A stretch of DNA of 33,254 nt from Pseudomonas chlororaphis (GCF_000783395.1 NZ_JSFK01000034.1:1-33254), one strand, 5' to 3'. Numbered from the stretch's first letter, positions 7,567-15,320 are shown. Translations and numbers: made by a program. The notes: generated from the letters alone by a model not told the origin.

Positions 7567-8208
7567 ATGGACGCCGGTTGTTGGCGCCGTCGCCTGATCA
7601 CCTGCGCAGCCGTATTGGGCTGGGCAGGGTTGGGCATTCAGCTGTACCTGATTTTCTTCGCGCGCTTGAGTGTCGGCGCCAGCCTGTTGGGCGGGCTGGT
7701 GAGCTTTTTCAGTTACTTCACGATATTGACCAATACGTTGGTGGCGACGGTGCTGACCTGCGCGGTGACCGCTCGCGAATCCGCTGCGCGCCGCTGGTTT
7801 TTGCTGCCGTGGGTCAGCAGTGGGATTGCCGTGAGCATTGCTGTGGTCGGACTGGCCTACAGCATTCTGCTGCGACATTTGTGGCATCCCGAAGGTTGGC
7901 AATTTATTGCCGATGAACTGCTGCACGATGTGATGCCGCTGCTGTTTCTGGGCTATTGGTGGGTGTGCGTTCCGAAAGGCACGTTGCGCTGGTGGCATCT
8001 GCCGGTGTGGCTGATTTATCCGCTGGTGTATTTCATCTATGCGCTGCTGCGCGGGCATTTGCTCGGCGCGTATGCGTACCCGTTCATTGATGTGGCGGTG
8101 TTGGGTTATCCACAGGTGCTGCTCAATGCCGGGGGGATATTGCTGGGGTTTGTGCTGATTGGGTTGCTGGTCATTGGCCTCGACCGCTGGCAAGCCGTAC
8201 GAAGTTAA
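7567..8208 (+). CDS. Pr6Pr family membrane protein, 213 aa
   Basis: Integral inner-membrane protein of about six helices: AAVLGWAGLGIQLYLIFF, LVSFFSYFTILTNTLVATVL, SSGIAVSIAVVGLAYSILL, a segment around LLHDVMPLLFLGYWW, LPVWLIYPLVYFIYALLRG, and AGGILLGFVLIGLLVIGL. The FFSYFTILTNTL motif, the HxLLHDVMP-like segment and the WLIYPLVYFIYALLRG segment are typical of the Pr6Pr (FAR-17a/AIG1-like) family. The family is widespread in bacteria; its substrate is unknown. It begins one base after the VF530 stop with little of its own ribosome site, so translational coupling is likely. A REPIN follows directly and may mark the transcript end. Confidence 0.85.
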   Translation: MDAGCWRRRLITCAAVLGWAGLGIQLYLIFFARLSVGASLLGGLVSFFSYFTILTNTLVATVLTCAVTARESAARRWFLLPWVSSGIAVSIAVVGLAYSILLRHLWHPEGWQFIADELLHDVMPLLFLGYWWVCVPKGTLRWWHLPVWLIYPLVYFIYALLRGHLLGAYAYPFIDVAVLGYPQVLLNAGGILLGFVLIGLLVIGLDRWQAVRS

Positions 8209-8215
8209 GGTCAGG

Positions 8216-8303
8216 GTGGGAGCGAGCCTGCTCGCGAAAGCGGTGTATCAGTCGACATCGTCGGTGAATGTCAGACCGCATTCGCGAGCAGGCTCGCTCC
8301 CAC
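8216..8303. repeat. REPIN, perfect inverted pair
   Basis: The 23 bases at 8216-8238 (beginning GTGGGAGCGAGCC) are repeated as an exact reverse complement at 8281-8303 (ending GGCTCGCTCCCAC), with a 42-base spacer. It sits in the gap between the convergent Pr6Pr and siderophore-interacting genes and could act as a bidirectional transcription stop. Confidence 0.93.
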
Positions 8304-8310
8304 AGGGTTC

Positions 8311-9099
8311 TCATTCTTCTTCGGGAGTGCCTTCGGCGCGCCAGTAGCCGACCGCTTTGATCAGTTGCTCATCGAGCCCGTGCTCATCAATCAGCACCCG
8401 GCGGATCTGCCGTGAAACTTTCGTTTCTGTCGCGACCCAGGCATACAGATTGCCCGTGGGCACCTGCAATTGCTTGACCGTCGCCAGCAGGTTGTCCTTG
8501 CTGCCTTCGCGCAACACCCAGATCACATTGATCTGCGCCGGGCTTTCCAGCACTTGCTGCTCGGCGCCGTTTTCCACCTCAATCACGACCAAAGCCTTGC
8601 GATTGGCCGCCAAACCTTCGAGGCGGCGGGCGATGGCGGGCAGGGCGGTTTCATCGCCGATCAGCAGGTAGCTGTCGAAAATGTCCGGCACGATCATCGA
8701 GCCGCGCGGCCCGCCGATGTGCAGGAACTGCCCCGGTGTGGCTTGCTCGGCCCAGGTCGACGCAGGGCCGTCACCGTGCAGAACGAAATCGATGTCCAGC
8801 TCCAGCGCGTCGAGGTCATAGCGACGCGGTGTGTAGTCGCGCATTTCCGGTTTCGGCCCATCGTCCTTGCCGGCGCCGAGCACCATCGTCTCCAGCGCGG
8901 CGGCTTGTTCGGCGTTCTGCGGGAACAGCAGTTTGACGTGATCGTCGGTGCCCAGGCTGATGAACCCGGCCAGCTCCGGTCCGCCGAGGGTGATGCGGCG
9001 CATGCGCGGCGTCAGGTCGACCACGCGCAGGACTTCCAGCTTGCGGCGTTTGATTTCGTGCATCACACGGTGAATGGTTTGGGTATCGACTGCAGTCAT
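8311..9099 (-). CDS. Siderophore-interacting protein (NAD(P)H ferric-siderophore reductase)
   Basis: Cytoplasmic flavin reductase that releases iron from imported ferric siderophores. The 262-residue protein has the family architecture: an FAD-binding beta-barrel with TPRMRRITLGGPEL (about 30-43) and the FAD motif RDYTPRRYD (87-95), VLHGDGPASTWAEQA and GQFLHIGGPRGS, then the NAD(P)H part starting DSYLLIGDETALPAIARRLE. The C-terminus with WVATETKVSRQIRRVLIDEHGLDEQLIKAVGYWRAEG is typical. Its ATG overlaps the TGA of the upstream PadR gene (ATGA, 9096-9099), so both are translated from one message. The pairing resembles E. coli yqjI-yqjH, where YqjI is a nickel-responsive PadR-type repressor of the reductase gene. 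That comparison is from family knowledge, not proof of metal response here. Confidence 0.93.
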   Translation of the reverse strand: MTAVDTQTIHRVMHEIKRRKLEVLRVVDLTPRMRRITLGGPELAGFISLGTDDHVKLLFPQNAEQAAALETMVLGAGKDDGPKPEMRDYTPRRYDLDALELDIDFVLHGDGPASTWAEQATPGQFLHIGGPRGSMIVPDIFDSYLLIGDETALPAIARRLEGLAANRKALVVIEVENGAEQQVLESPAQINVIWVLREGSKDNLLATVKQLQVPTGNLYAWVATETKVSRQIRRVLIDEHGLDEQLIKAVGYWRAEGTPEEE

Positions 9100-9671
9100 T
9101 CGCTTTTCTCCGAAACAGGTTGAACGGCAGGGCCGTCGACGATGGCTTTGGCGGTGTCGTTGAGCAGGTCACGCACACGCAGGATTTCTTCGGCGCTCCA
9201 GCGGCCGTGGTGCATCTGCAGGGCATGGCGCAGGTTGTGTACGGCTTCGTGGATTTCCGGCGGCCGATCATGGCCGCGCAGTGAACGTTTGCTGACGTCG
9301 ATGCGCATGCGTACGCCATCGAGTGCAATGGCTTGTTCGCTTAAAGACAAACGTCCGGCTTCGGTGACGCTATAGCGTTTTTTGCCGCCCTCGGCGTCGC
9401 CGGTGATCAGTTCGCTCTCTTCGAGAAAGGTCAGGGTCGGGTAGATCACGCCGGGGCTTGGGCTATACGCGCCGTCGAACATGCCTTCGATCTGGCGGAT
9501 CAGGTCGTAGCCGTGGCACGGCTGTTCGGCGACCAGCGCGAGCAGCAGCAATTTCAGGTCACCGGGGGCGAATACCCGAGGGCCACGGCCGCCGCGCTCG
9601 CGTCCGGGGCGCTTCTCGAAGCCGTCACGGCCGTCACCGTGTTCGCGATGGGGGGAATGATGGTCTCTCAT
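9096..9671 (-). CDS. PadR family transcriptional regulator, YqjI-like, with His-rich N-terminus
   Basis: A 191-residue repressor-type regulator. Residues about 35-115 form the PadR winged helix: FAPGDLKLLLLALVAEQPCHGYDLIRQIEG, then SPSPGVIYPTLTFLEESELI and GKKRYSVTEAG. The C-terminal part contains a helical dimerisation region (IHEAVHNLRHALQMHHGRWSAEEILRVRDLLN). The first 33 residues are rich in His, Arg and Gly (MRDHHSPHREHGDG...), like the metal-binding tail of E. coli YqjI. It is the first gene of a two-gene unit with the siderophore-interacting reductase and probably represses both. A perfect 14-bp palindrome lies 33 bases upstream of the start. The ribosome site is only moderate (GAGAGAAGA). 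Confidence 0.9.
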   Translation of the reverse strand: MRDHHSPHREHGDGRDGFEKRPGRERGGRGPRVFAPGDLKLLLLALVAEQPCHGYDLIRQIEGMFDGAYSPSPGVIYPTLTFLEESELITGDAEGGKKRYSVTEAGRLSLSEQAIALDGVRMRIDVSKRSLRGHDRPPEIHEAVHNLRHALQMHHGRWSAEEILRVRDLLNDTAKAIVDGPAVQPVSEKSE

Positions 9672-9704
9672 TTCAGTCTTCTCTCGTCGTATTTAGATAC
9701 AACT

Positions 9705-9718
9705 TAAGATATATCTTA
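9705..9718. promoter_or_regulatory. Palindromic operator candidate for the PadR regulator
   Basis: TAAGATATATCTTA is a perfect 14-bp palindrome, 33 bases upstream of the PadR start codon. A near-related half (TTTAGATAC) lies just beside it at about 9691-9699. AT-rich TATA-containing dyads are typical PadR/YqjI operators and the position overlaps the expected promoter, consistent with autoregulation. The site assignment is an inference. Confidence 0.55.
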
Positions 9719-9719
9719 T

Positions 9720-10182
9720 GGCGAGAGCAAGACGTTTTTCTCTGCTCCGCGGCCTCGACTGACGAGCGGCGATCGCGCCGCGAATGCAAGCGACGTTTTT
9801 TCCGGCGAATTTCACGCGGGATAACTTGAAAGTTAAAGTCATCACTCTATTTGCGCTAGAGTATATATTCTAGATTCAACTAAGTTGCCGTACTGTCGGG
9901 GCCAGGTTGCTGTATGGTTTTTTAACTTAAACTGTCTGTAGGGGATAACTTACAGTTACCGTTTCGAATATTGTTTTTTTGTTCTTTTTTCATGCGGGTC
10001 ATGGGGTTGATTAACTACGAGGTTGTCGGAAGTTGCCTGCTTACATTCCAGAGGTAACAGTCGATGATGCCCCGGCATTGAAAGTTCAAGTTTGACCTGG
10101 CTCAACTCGGGCAGCGACTCGGGCAGTGTTTGTCTTGAACTTTCAATGTTCATCCCCCTATCAAGAAAACAGGTACATAACG
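9720..10182 (+). promoter_or_regulatory. Long regulatory region of the fimbrial operon
   Basis: More than 450 bases of non-coding, locally AT-rich DNA ahead of the pilin gene. It holds four AACT/AGTT dyads: TAACTTGAAAGTTA (9822-9835), CAACTAAGTTG (9877-9887), TTTAACTTAAA (9921-9931) and TAACTTACAGTTA (9946-9958). Two of these are in the shared context GGGATAACTT. CTAGA...TCTAG around an AT core lies at 9856-9873, and a perfect inverted repeat at 10076-10148. No -35/-10 pair stands out strongly. Such length and symmetry suggest multi-site regulation of fimbriae. Confidence 0.55.
10076..10148. repeat. Perfect 15-bp inverted repeat in the fimbrial leader
   Basis: CATTGAAAGTTCAAG at 10076-10090 and CTTGAACTTTCAATG at 10134-10148 are exact reverse complements, separated by 43 bases. 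The spacer contains a direct repeat of CTCGGGCAG (two copies three bases apart). The right arm ends 34 bases before the pilin start codon. In RNA it would form a long stem; in DNA it could be the borders of a very short invertible segment. Confidence 0.85.
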
Positions 10183-10674
10183 ATGTTCAAGAAATTCGCA
10201 ATCGCCGCTCCACTGGCTCTTCTGGCACTGGGTTCCACTGGCGCATTCGCCGCCGGTGAAGCGTCGCACTCGATCAGCCTTGTCGCGCATGTGCCGACCA
10301 ACGGTTTCTATGTGGTGCCGACCGACCCGGATCTGGTCAACAAGGACCAGGACATGAGCTATCAGCCGACCACCGGCAAGATGCGCGACGTCAATGGTTT
10401 CTTCGATGTGCGCAACAACAACGGTTCGGTACACGCCAGCCTGGAGAGCCAGCCGAAACTGGTCGCCGGTAACACTTCGATCGACCTGCAAGTCATGCTT
10501 AACAACAAGGAACTGACCCTGACCCCGCAAATGGTTGTGGGTGAGTCGGAGTCCGACGTCAACTACCGCGCACCGCTGAAAATCACCGCCCGTGGCGGCA
10601 ACTTCCAGCCGGGTGATTACACCGGTTCCGTGGCAATGATCTTCGATGCCGTGCCACCGGTTGCGAGCAACTGA
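10183..10674 (+). CDS. CS1-type fimbrial major subunit (pilin), 163 aa
   Basis: Probable major shaft subunit of an alternate-chaperone (alpha-class, CS1/CFA/cable-like) fimbria. The ATG at 10183 gives a Sec signal (MFKKFAIAAPLALLALGSTG, cleavage after AFA); an upstream in-frame start at 10126 would spoil it. The mature protein of about 140 residues begins AGEASHSISLVAHVP and has the CS1-pilin-like pattern: a hydrophobic N-terminal strand, a central FDVRNNNGSVHASL segment and a C-terminal GNFQPGDYTGSVAMIFDA strand. There are no cysteines, as is usual for CS1-family major pilins. It is the first gene of the operon and is separated from the usher by a hairpin that may keep pilin mRNA in excess. 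The second pilin (15354) is a divergent paralogue. Confidence 0.85.
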   Translation: MFKKFAIAAPLALLALGSTGAFAAGEASHSISLVAHVPTNGFYVVPTDPDLVNKDQDMSYQPTTGKMRDVNGFFDVRNNNGSVHASLESQPKLVAGNTSIDLQVMLNNKELTLTPQMVVGESESDVNYRAPLKITARGGNFQPGDYTGSVAMIFDAVPPVASN

Positions 10675-10720
10675 TCACGTTGATCAGGCACTAAGCGTGC
10701 ACTTTTACAAGTGGCGCTCA

Positions 10721-10754
10721 CCGACGGGGCAGGCAGCAGTGTATGCCCCGCCGG
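10721..10754 (+). terminator. Intercistronic hairpin between pilin and usher genes
   Basis: CGGGGCA at 10725-10731 pairs with TGCCCCG at 10744-10750, extended by CCG/CGG after a mismatch, with a 12-base loop. Only a weak pyrimidine-rich tail follows. By analogy with other fimbrial operons, it could be a partial terminator or an mRNA-stabilising structure that yields more pilin than usher. That role is inferred. Confidence 0.5.
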
Positions 10755-10787
10755 ACTTTCCTTGTTTGTAAATCAGAGTACGAGTTC

Positions 10788-13310
10788 ATGTTCCCGATGA
10801 CACCCATCGCGGCTGCGCTTGCGCTGTTGTTTTGTGCCAGCGCAGCCGTGGCTTCCAACTCCACCGGCACCACACCCCGCAGTCTGCTGGCGCAGGCCAA
10901 AGGGTTGCCGGCGGATTTTGAAGAGCATTTCTTTGATGTGCCTCTGGCGGTACGGGTCGAAGTCGATCAGCAACCGCTGGGTGAGGCCATGGTGGTGTTG
11001 TCCCGCGATGATCGCATCACCTTGCTCGAATTCACTGACACCAGCGAAAACCGCTTTGGCCCCGCCGAACGCGAAAAGTGGGCGAGTTATCTCAAGCCCG
11101 GCGTGCCGCTGGGAGCGTGCAGCGGTTCCTGCCCGGACCAGTTTCTGGCGGTGCACTACAACCTGGAAAATTCGCTGGTATCGATCCTCACTGAAAACGC
11201 CGAGCGCGATGTTGCGGCCAAGCGTTACTACGATCAGCCTGAAAGCGGCAGTCACGGCTTGATGGTGCGTAACCAGCTCAATCTCAATGGCGGTCAGGAG
11301 CAGGATCTCGGCGGACGCTTCGGCCTTGAAGCCAGTTCAAGCCTGGGCAACTGGAGCCAGACGCTCAACCTGCAAGTGGCCCGTCTAGGCGGTCCGGATG
11401 ACAAGCTGTATCACGCCATTCAAGAGCTGCACACCCAGCGCGAACTGCAGGGCAGTTTTTTCCGCCTGGGTTATTTCACCCCCAATTCCGAAGGGCTGAC
11501 GCGCCAGCCGCGCACGTTCGGCACCAGCCCCGACACCGCCGTTGGCATCATGTACGGCAGCTCCGACAGCCTGGCCATCAACAGCCCGATGCCCAGCGTT
11601 TATCCGATCTACGTCACCGCCAACCGTCAGGGTTCGGTGGAGATCTGGCGCGATGGCCTGCTGATCAATACCCAATCAGTGCCGGCCGGTTTGCAGACCC
11701 TCGATACCCGGCCGTTACCCGGTGGCATTTATGAAGTGGAAGTACGCCTGATCGAAGACGGCCAGATCACCTCCACTACTCAGGAGCTGGTGTACAAGCC
11801 CAACAACTGGCGCAATCTCGACGAGCGCTGGCGCTACAACGTCTTTGCCGGCGAAGAACAAAAACTGCTGAGCAACTGGGACACCCAGGCCAGCGGCAGT
11901 CCGACGGCAGGTGCCTCGCTGAATTACCTGCTGCATCCACGGGTGATTCTCGGCCTGTCGGCGCGACAGATTCGTGAAAAGCTGCAATACGGCACGTCCA
12001 TCGACTGGACCCTGGCCAATCACATCAGCCTGTATGCCAACGTCTACAAGACCGAGGATTACGGCACCGGTCTCGACCTGCAAAGCCTCTACAACTATGG
12101 CGTCGGCAGTATCGTCGTCAGCCACAACCGCAGTTGGCTCGACACCACCAACACCTACGACACCCTGCCCGATGGCACTCGGGTGCGTCCGCGTAATGTG
12201 TTTATCGGGCAGACCAGCAATTCATCGCTGGCGCTCAACCATCGCCTCAGCAGCAAGAGTTCGGTCAACGCGCGGGTCTCGCACAGCGAGGGCAATGTCG
12301 AAGGCATGGGCGTCGATCTGGGCTGGACCCAGCGCACCATGGTGCTGGGCAGCGATGCCAGTTGGCGCTTGTCGATTTTCGATCGGCCGGGCAGTTTCAG
12401 CAGCGGCGATGCACGCAATCGCGGGGTCGACCTGAGCATCAACATGGCGCTCGGCGCGCCCGGCCAGCAGATCACCGGCAGTATCGGTTCTCGCACCGCC
12501 CGCGATGGTACGCGTGACAACAACGCCTCGCTCGGCTGGCGCAAGGATTTCCAGGATCACGTCCTGCAAAACGTGTCGCTCACAGCGCTCACCGACACCT
12601 ACGGCGTGGGCGTATCCAGTCTGGCCAACTTCCGCACCGATTCGGTCAACGGCGATGGCTTTATCCAGCGCTCCTCTTACAACGGCAACTTCACTGGTGG
12701 CCTCAACGTCGACAGCACGCTGGTGGTCGGCGGGCAGCAGATGCTCATGACCAGCCAGAGCGAAGTGCGCGGCGCCGGCATGATCGTGGATGTCGAGTCG
12801 GACATCGACGACATCGTCCTGCGCGCCGACGATTACAGCGGTGGCGGTGCGGCGCTGAAACCGGGGCGCAATTTCATCCCGATTACCGCGTATCAGAACA
12901 GCTCGGTGAGTTTCGACTTCGAAGGCAACAACGTGCCGGCCGCCACCATCGAACCGGCGCGCACCCGCTATCACCTGAACAAGGGCGGGGTGGAGTACCG
13001 CAAGGTCCGCGTGATGAAAACCCTGACCGTGCTCGGCCGACTGGTGGACGGCCAAGGGCGGCCGCTCAAGGGCCATCACGTGATCAACCACGCCAGCCGT
13101 GGAGTGACCGAAGTCGACGGGTTCTTCTCGATGGAAATGAACGCCGGCTCGCCGACCCTGGAAGTGCGGCAGGGCAACCAGTTGCTCTGCCAGTTCCGTC
13201 TTGATGCCAACAACCATCGCAGCGAAAACAACGTGTTGATGATCGGTGATTTGCGCTGCACGCCGGACACCCTGGCCGACGTCACCTCCACCGAACAGAA
13301 GGCCGGTTGA
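10788..13310 (+). CDS. CS1-type outer-membrane fimbrial usher (CooC/CfaC/TcfC-like), 840 aa
   Basis: Outer-membrane assembly pore that receives chaperone-subunit complexes and extrudes the fimbria. The start at 10788 gives a signal peptide (MFPMTPIAAALALLFCASAAVA); ATG 10797 is an alternative, and neither has a strong ribosome site. A short N-terminal domain has a Cys pair (GACSGSCPDQF). A long region rich in barrel strands follows (GGRFGLEASSSLGNWSQTLNLQVARLG and many similar). It is interrupted by a beta-sandwich plug-like segment around YPIYVTANRQGSVEIWRDGLLINTQSVPAG...YEVEVRLIEDG. The C-terminus has the E-set-like region (RTRYHLNKGGVEYRKVRVMKTLTVLGRLVDGQGRPLKGHHV) and a Cys pair (LLCQFRL...LRCTPD). 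Length fits CS1-type ushers (about 850-880). The stop is four bases before the first adhesin gene. Confidence 0.88.
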   Translation: MFPMTPIAAALALLFCASAAVASNSTGTTPRSLLAQAKGLPADFEEHFFDVPLAVRVEVDQQPLGEAMVVLSRDDRITLLEFTDTSENRFGPAEREKWASYLKPGVPLGACSGSCPDQFLAVHYNLENSLVSILTENAERDVAAKRYYDQPESGSHGLMVRNQLNLNGGQEQDLGGRFGLEASSSLGNWSQTLNLQVARLGGPDDKLYHAIQELHTQRELQGSFFRLGYFTPNSEGLTRQPRTFGTSPDTAVGIMYGSSDSLAINSPMPSVYPIYVTANRQGSVEIWRDGLLINTQSVPAGLQTLDTRPLPGGIYEVEVRLIEDGQITSTTQELVYKPNNWRNLDERWRYNVFAGEEQKLLSNWDTQASGSPTAGASLNYLLHPRVILGLSARQIREKLQYGTSIDWTLANHISLYANVYKTEDYGTGLDLQSLYNYGVGSIVVSHNRSWLDTTNTYDTLPDGTRVRPRNVFIGQTSNSSLALNHRLSSKSSVNARVSHSEGNVEGMGVDLGWTQRTMVLGSDASWRLSIFDRPGSFSSGDARNRGVDLSINMALGAPGQQITGSIGSRTARDGTRDNNASLGWRKDFQDHVLQNVSLTALTDTYGVGVSSLANFRTDSVNGDGFIQRSSYNGNFTGGLNVDSTLVVGGQQMLMTSQSEVRGAGMIVDVESDIDDIVLRADDYSGGGAALKPGRNFIPITAYQNSSVSFDFEGNNVPAATIEPARTRYHLNKGGVEYRKVRVMKTLTVLGRLVDGQGRPLKGHHVINHASRGVTEVDGFFSMEMNAGSPTLEVRQGNQLLCQFRLDANNHRSENNVLMIGDLRCTPDTLADVTSTEQKAG

Positions 13311-13314
13311 TCCC

Positions 13315-14532
13315 ATGAAGATATTTACAAGTGGATGTGCATTGGCGCTGACGCTGAGCATGTCACCGGCCCAGGCAATCAATCAGGAGATTCGTGCAAT
13401 GTTTCGTCCCGATCCGTCGCAGCCGAGCAAAAACGTGTTTATCAACCAGACACCGAACAGTGGCTATTGCGCGAGCTATCCGGACCAATGCACGGCGAAC
13501 TCGATGTTCAGTATTCAACTGCCGATTCGTTTCAATGGCACGCGCGCGCTGTATCAAGGGGAGGTCATTCCGATCAAAGCTCCCGCCAACTGGCGTCGGC
13601 TGACGGTCATCAATGCGGACACCCAGGAAGCGGAGACCGTGGAGGTACGTATCACCGGCGTTGGCTCCAAATATGTTTTGAGTCAACCGGCATACGAATT
13701 GGCAGGGGTGAGTGATGTTCTTGAGGGACACCAGAAGCTCTGGACCAGCAGTTGGGTGTATGCCCCCCCTCCTTGCTTGTTTAGTGGCAATGCACCTTAT
13801 GGTCCTGAACATTACCGGTTTTTCTGGAAAACACCTGTGGAGGGGTTCTGCACTAAAAGGAATGCCTTCCCCATCCCGTCCATCTATTTCGACAGCCTTG
13901 ATTTTGCCTACGAATTGCGTACCCCCAATCCGCTGGGTATGTCATCGGGTCTCTACACCGGCTCCATTCCATACAGGCTTGGAAGTGGGGGGGATTTCGA
14001 TTTCGGCCCGCTGATGCAGCCGGACGACAGCAACGTGACCCTGGACTTCGTGCTGGACGTGCAACACACCCTCAAAGTCGACCTGCCACCGGGTGGCAAT
14101 AAAGTCTCGCTGGAGCCTGAAGGCGGCTGGGCGCCGTGGATCGACAGCGGACGCAAGCCGAAGCGGATTTTTCGTGATCAACCCTTCTACATTTCTGCGT
14201 CGTCGCGCTTCAAGGTGATGCTGCTGTGCGATTCCCCGGGCGGCCCCAATTGCAGATTGGGCAGCCCGCAGGGCAACTCCGTTCAGGTCAAGGTCTCGAT
14301 GAGTTTACCGGCGGGAATCGACGGCCCCAGTGGTCCCGGTGTTCCCGTCAACAGAATTCCTTTGAACGTCAATAACTGGTCCAGCTCGTTCCAGCCCAGC
14401 CTCTATTTGGATCGCAAACCCGGCGCGATGCATTTCGAGCTGGAACCCTCATCGATCGATTTCCTTCTGCGCCCCGGCATGAACGACCGGCTGCGCGGCA
14501 ACATCACCATTATCTGGGACTCGGACGCATGA
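13315..14532 (+). CDS. CblD/CooD-like fimbrial tip adhesin A, 405 aa
   Basis: Probable tip subunit and assembly initiator of the CS1/cable-type fimbria. The ATG at 13315 gives a signal MKIFTSGCALALTLSMSPAQA with mature start INQEIRAMF. The N-terminal two thirds is the putative receptor-binding domain with conserved cysteines (GYCASYPDQC, PPCLFSG, GFCTKR). The C-terminal third is pilin-like, with a further pair (LLCDSPGGPNC) and the terminal donor/acceptor-like strand RGNITIIWDSDA. It is a paralogue of the gene at 15895: same length, same mature N-terminus and long shared stretches (SQPSKNVF, PANWRRLTV, LDFAYELRTPNPLGM, TLDFVLDVQHTLKVD). The two diverge most in the segment around residues 280-350. 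The last bases overlap an in-frame ATG of the chaperone region (ATGA at 14529-14532). Confidence 0.85.
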   Translation: MKIFTSGCALALTLSMSPAQAINQEIRAMFRPDPSQPSKNVFINQTPNSGYCASYPDQCTANSMFSIQLPIRFNGTRALYQGEVIPIKAPANWRRLTVINADTQEAETVEVRITGVGSKYVLSQPAYELAGVSDVLEGHQKLWTSSWVYAPPPCLFSGNAPYGPEHYRFFWKTPVEGFCTKRNAFPIPSIYFDSLDFAYELRTPNPLGMSSGLYTGSIPYRLGSGGDFDFGPLMQPDDSNVTLDFVLDVQHTLKVDLPPGGNKVSLEPEGGWAPWIDSGRKPKRIFRDQPFYISASSRFKVMLLCDSPGGPNCRLGSPQGNSVQVKVSMSLPAGIDGPSGPGVPVNRIPLNVNNWSSSFQPSLYLDRKPGAMHFELEPSSIDFLLRPGMNDRLRGNITIIWDSDA

Positions 14533-14576
14533 GTGCTCCAGTCAGGCCCTTTTCGATTTTCATGGAGTTGAACGCG

Positions 14577-15320
14577 ATGAACCGTGGTTTTCTGCTGGGT
14601 GTGCTCAGCGTGTTGTGCCTGACGGCGCAGGCTGGTCCGCAAATCAATGTCGGCACCGTCTACGACTATCTCGACGCCGATAAAAGTACCTACCTGAAAC
14701 GGGTGTTCAACAGCGGCGATGCCACGGCGTTCGTCAAGATCAATGTGCTGGAAATCATCTACGGCGCCGATGGCGTGCCGCAGGAAGTGCCCGTGGCAAA
14801 TGCCGCCGACGGTGCATCGCGCAATGGCGTGATGGCCAGCCCGGCGCGGCTGATCGTGCCGGCGCAGGGCATGCAAGGCACGCGGTTGCTGTACATGGGC
14901 GAGCGTGATCGCGAGCGTTATTTTCGCGTGCGCTTCGTCCCGGTGGTGCCGGAAAAGGAAGACGAGTTCGTGGTCAGCAGCGAGGAGCGCGAAGACTACA
15001 AAAACTCGCTTTCCGCCGGGGTCAACGTGATGACCGGGTTCGGCACGATCTTCTTCGTGCGGCCCAAGGACGCGCGTTTCGCCACCGTCATCAATGACAC
15101 CGAGAGCCGCTATGAACTGCGCAACACCGGCAACACCGTGCTGATCGTCGATGAGTTCAAGAGCTGTTCACTGAGCAAGGACAGCGACTGCGGCGCCACC
15201 ACCAAACACCATGTGCTGGCGGGCAAGACTTTCGCCTTCGACAAGGAAAAGGGCCGCCAGTACAGCTTTTTCCTGATCGAAGGCAGCGACAAGAAAAGCA
15301 TGAAGATCGCCAGTCGCTAG
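14577..15320 (+). CDS. Alternate-family fimbrial chaperone (CooB/CfaA/CblB-like), 247 aa
   Basis: Periplasmic chaperone that binds and primes the pilins and adhesins before delivery to the usher. I chose ATG 14577, which has ATGGAG nine bases upstream and gives a clean signal MNRGFLLGVLSVLCLTAQA. An ATG at 14529 overlapping the adhesin stop would add 16 residues before the signal and is less likely. The mature protein has an immunoglobulin-like first domain (INVGTVYDYLDADKSTYLKRVFNSGDATAFVKINVLEI). It then shows a subunit-binding strand region (GVMASPARLIVPAQGMQGTRLLYMGERDRERYFRVRFVPVVP) and a second domain with a Cys pair (KSCSLSKDSDCG) near the C-terminus. It is the only chaperone in the operon, so it would have to serve both pilins and both adhesins. 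Confidence 0.85.
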   Translation: MNRGFLLGVLSVLCLTAQAGPQINVGTVYDYLDADKSTYLKRVFNSGDATAFVKINVLEIIYGADGVPQEVPVANAADGASRNGVMASPARLIVPAQGMQGTRLLYMGERDRERYFRVRFVPVVPEKEDEFVVSSEEREDYKNSLSAGVNVMTGFGTIFFVRPKDARFATVINDTESRYELRNTGNTVLIVDEFKSCSLSKDSDCGATTKHHVLAGKTFAFDKEKGRQYSFFLIEGSDKKSMKIASR

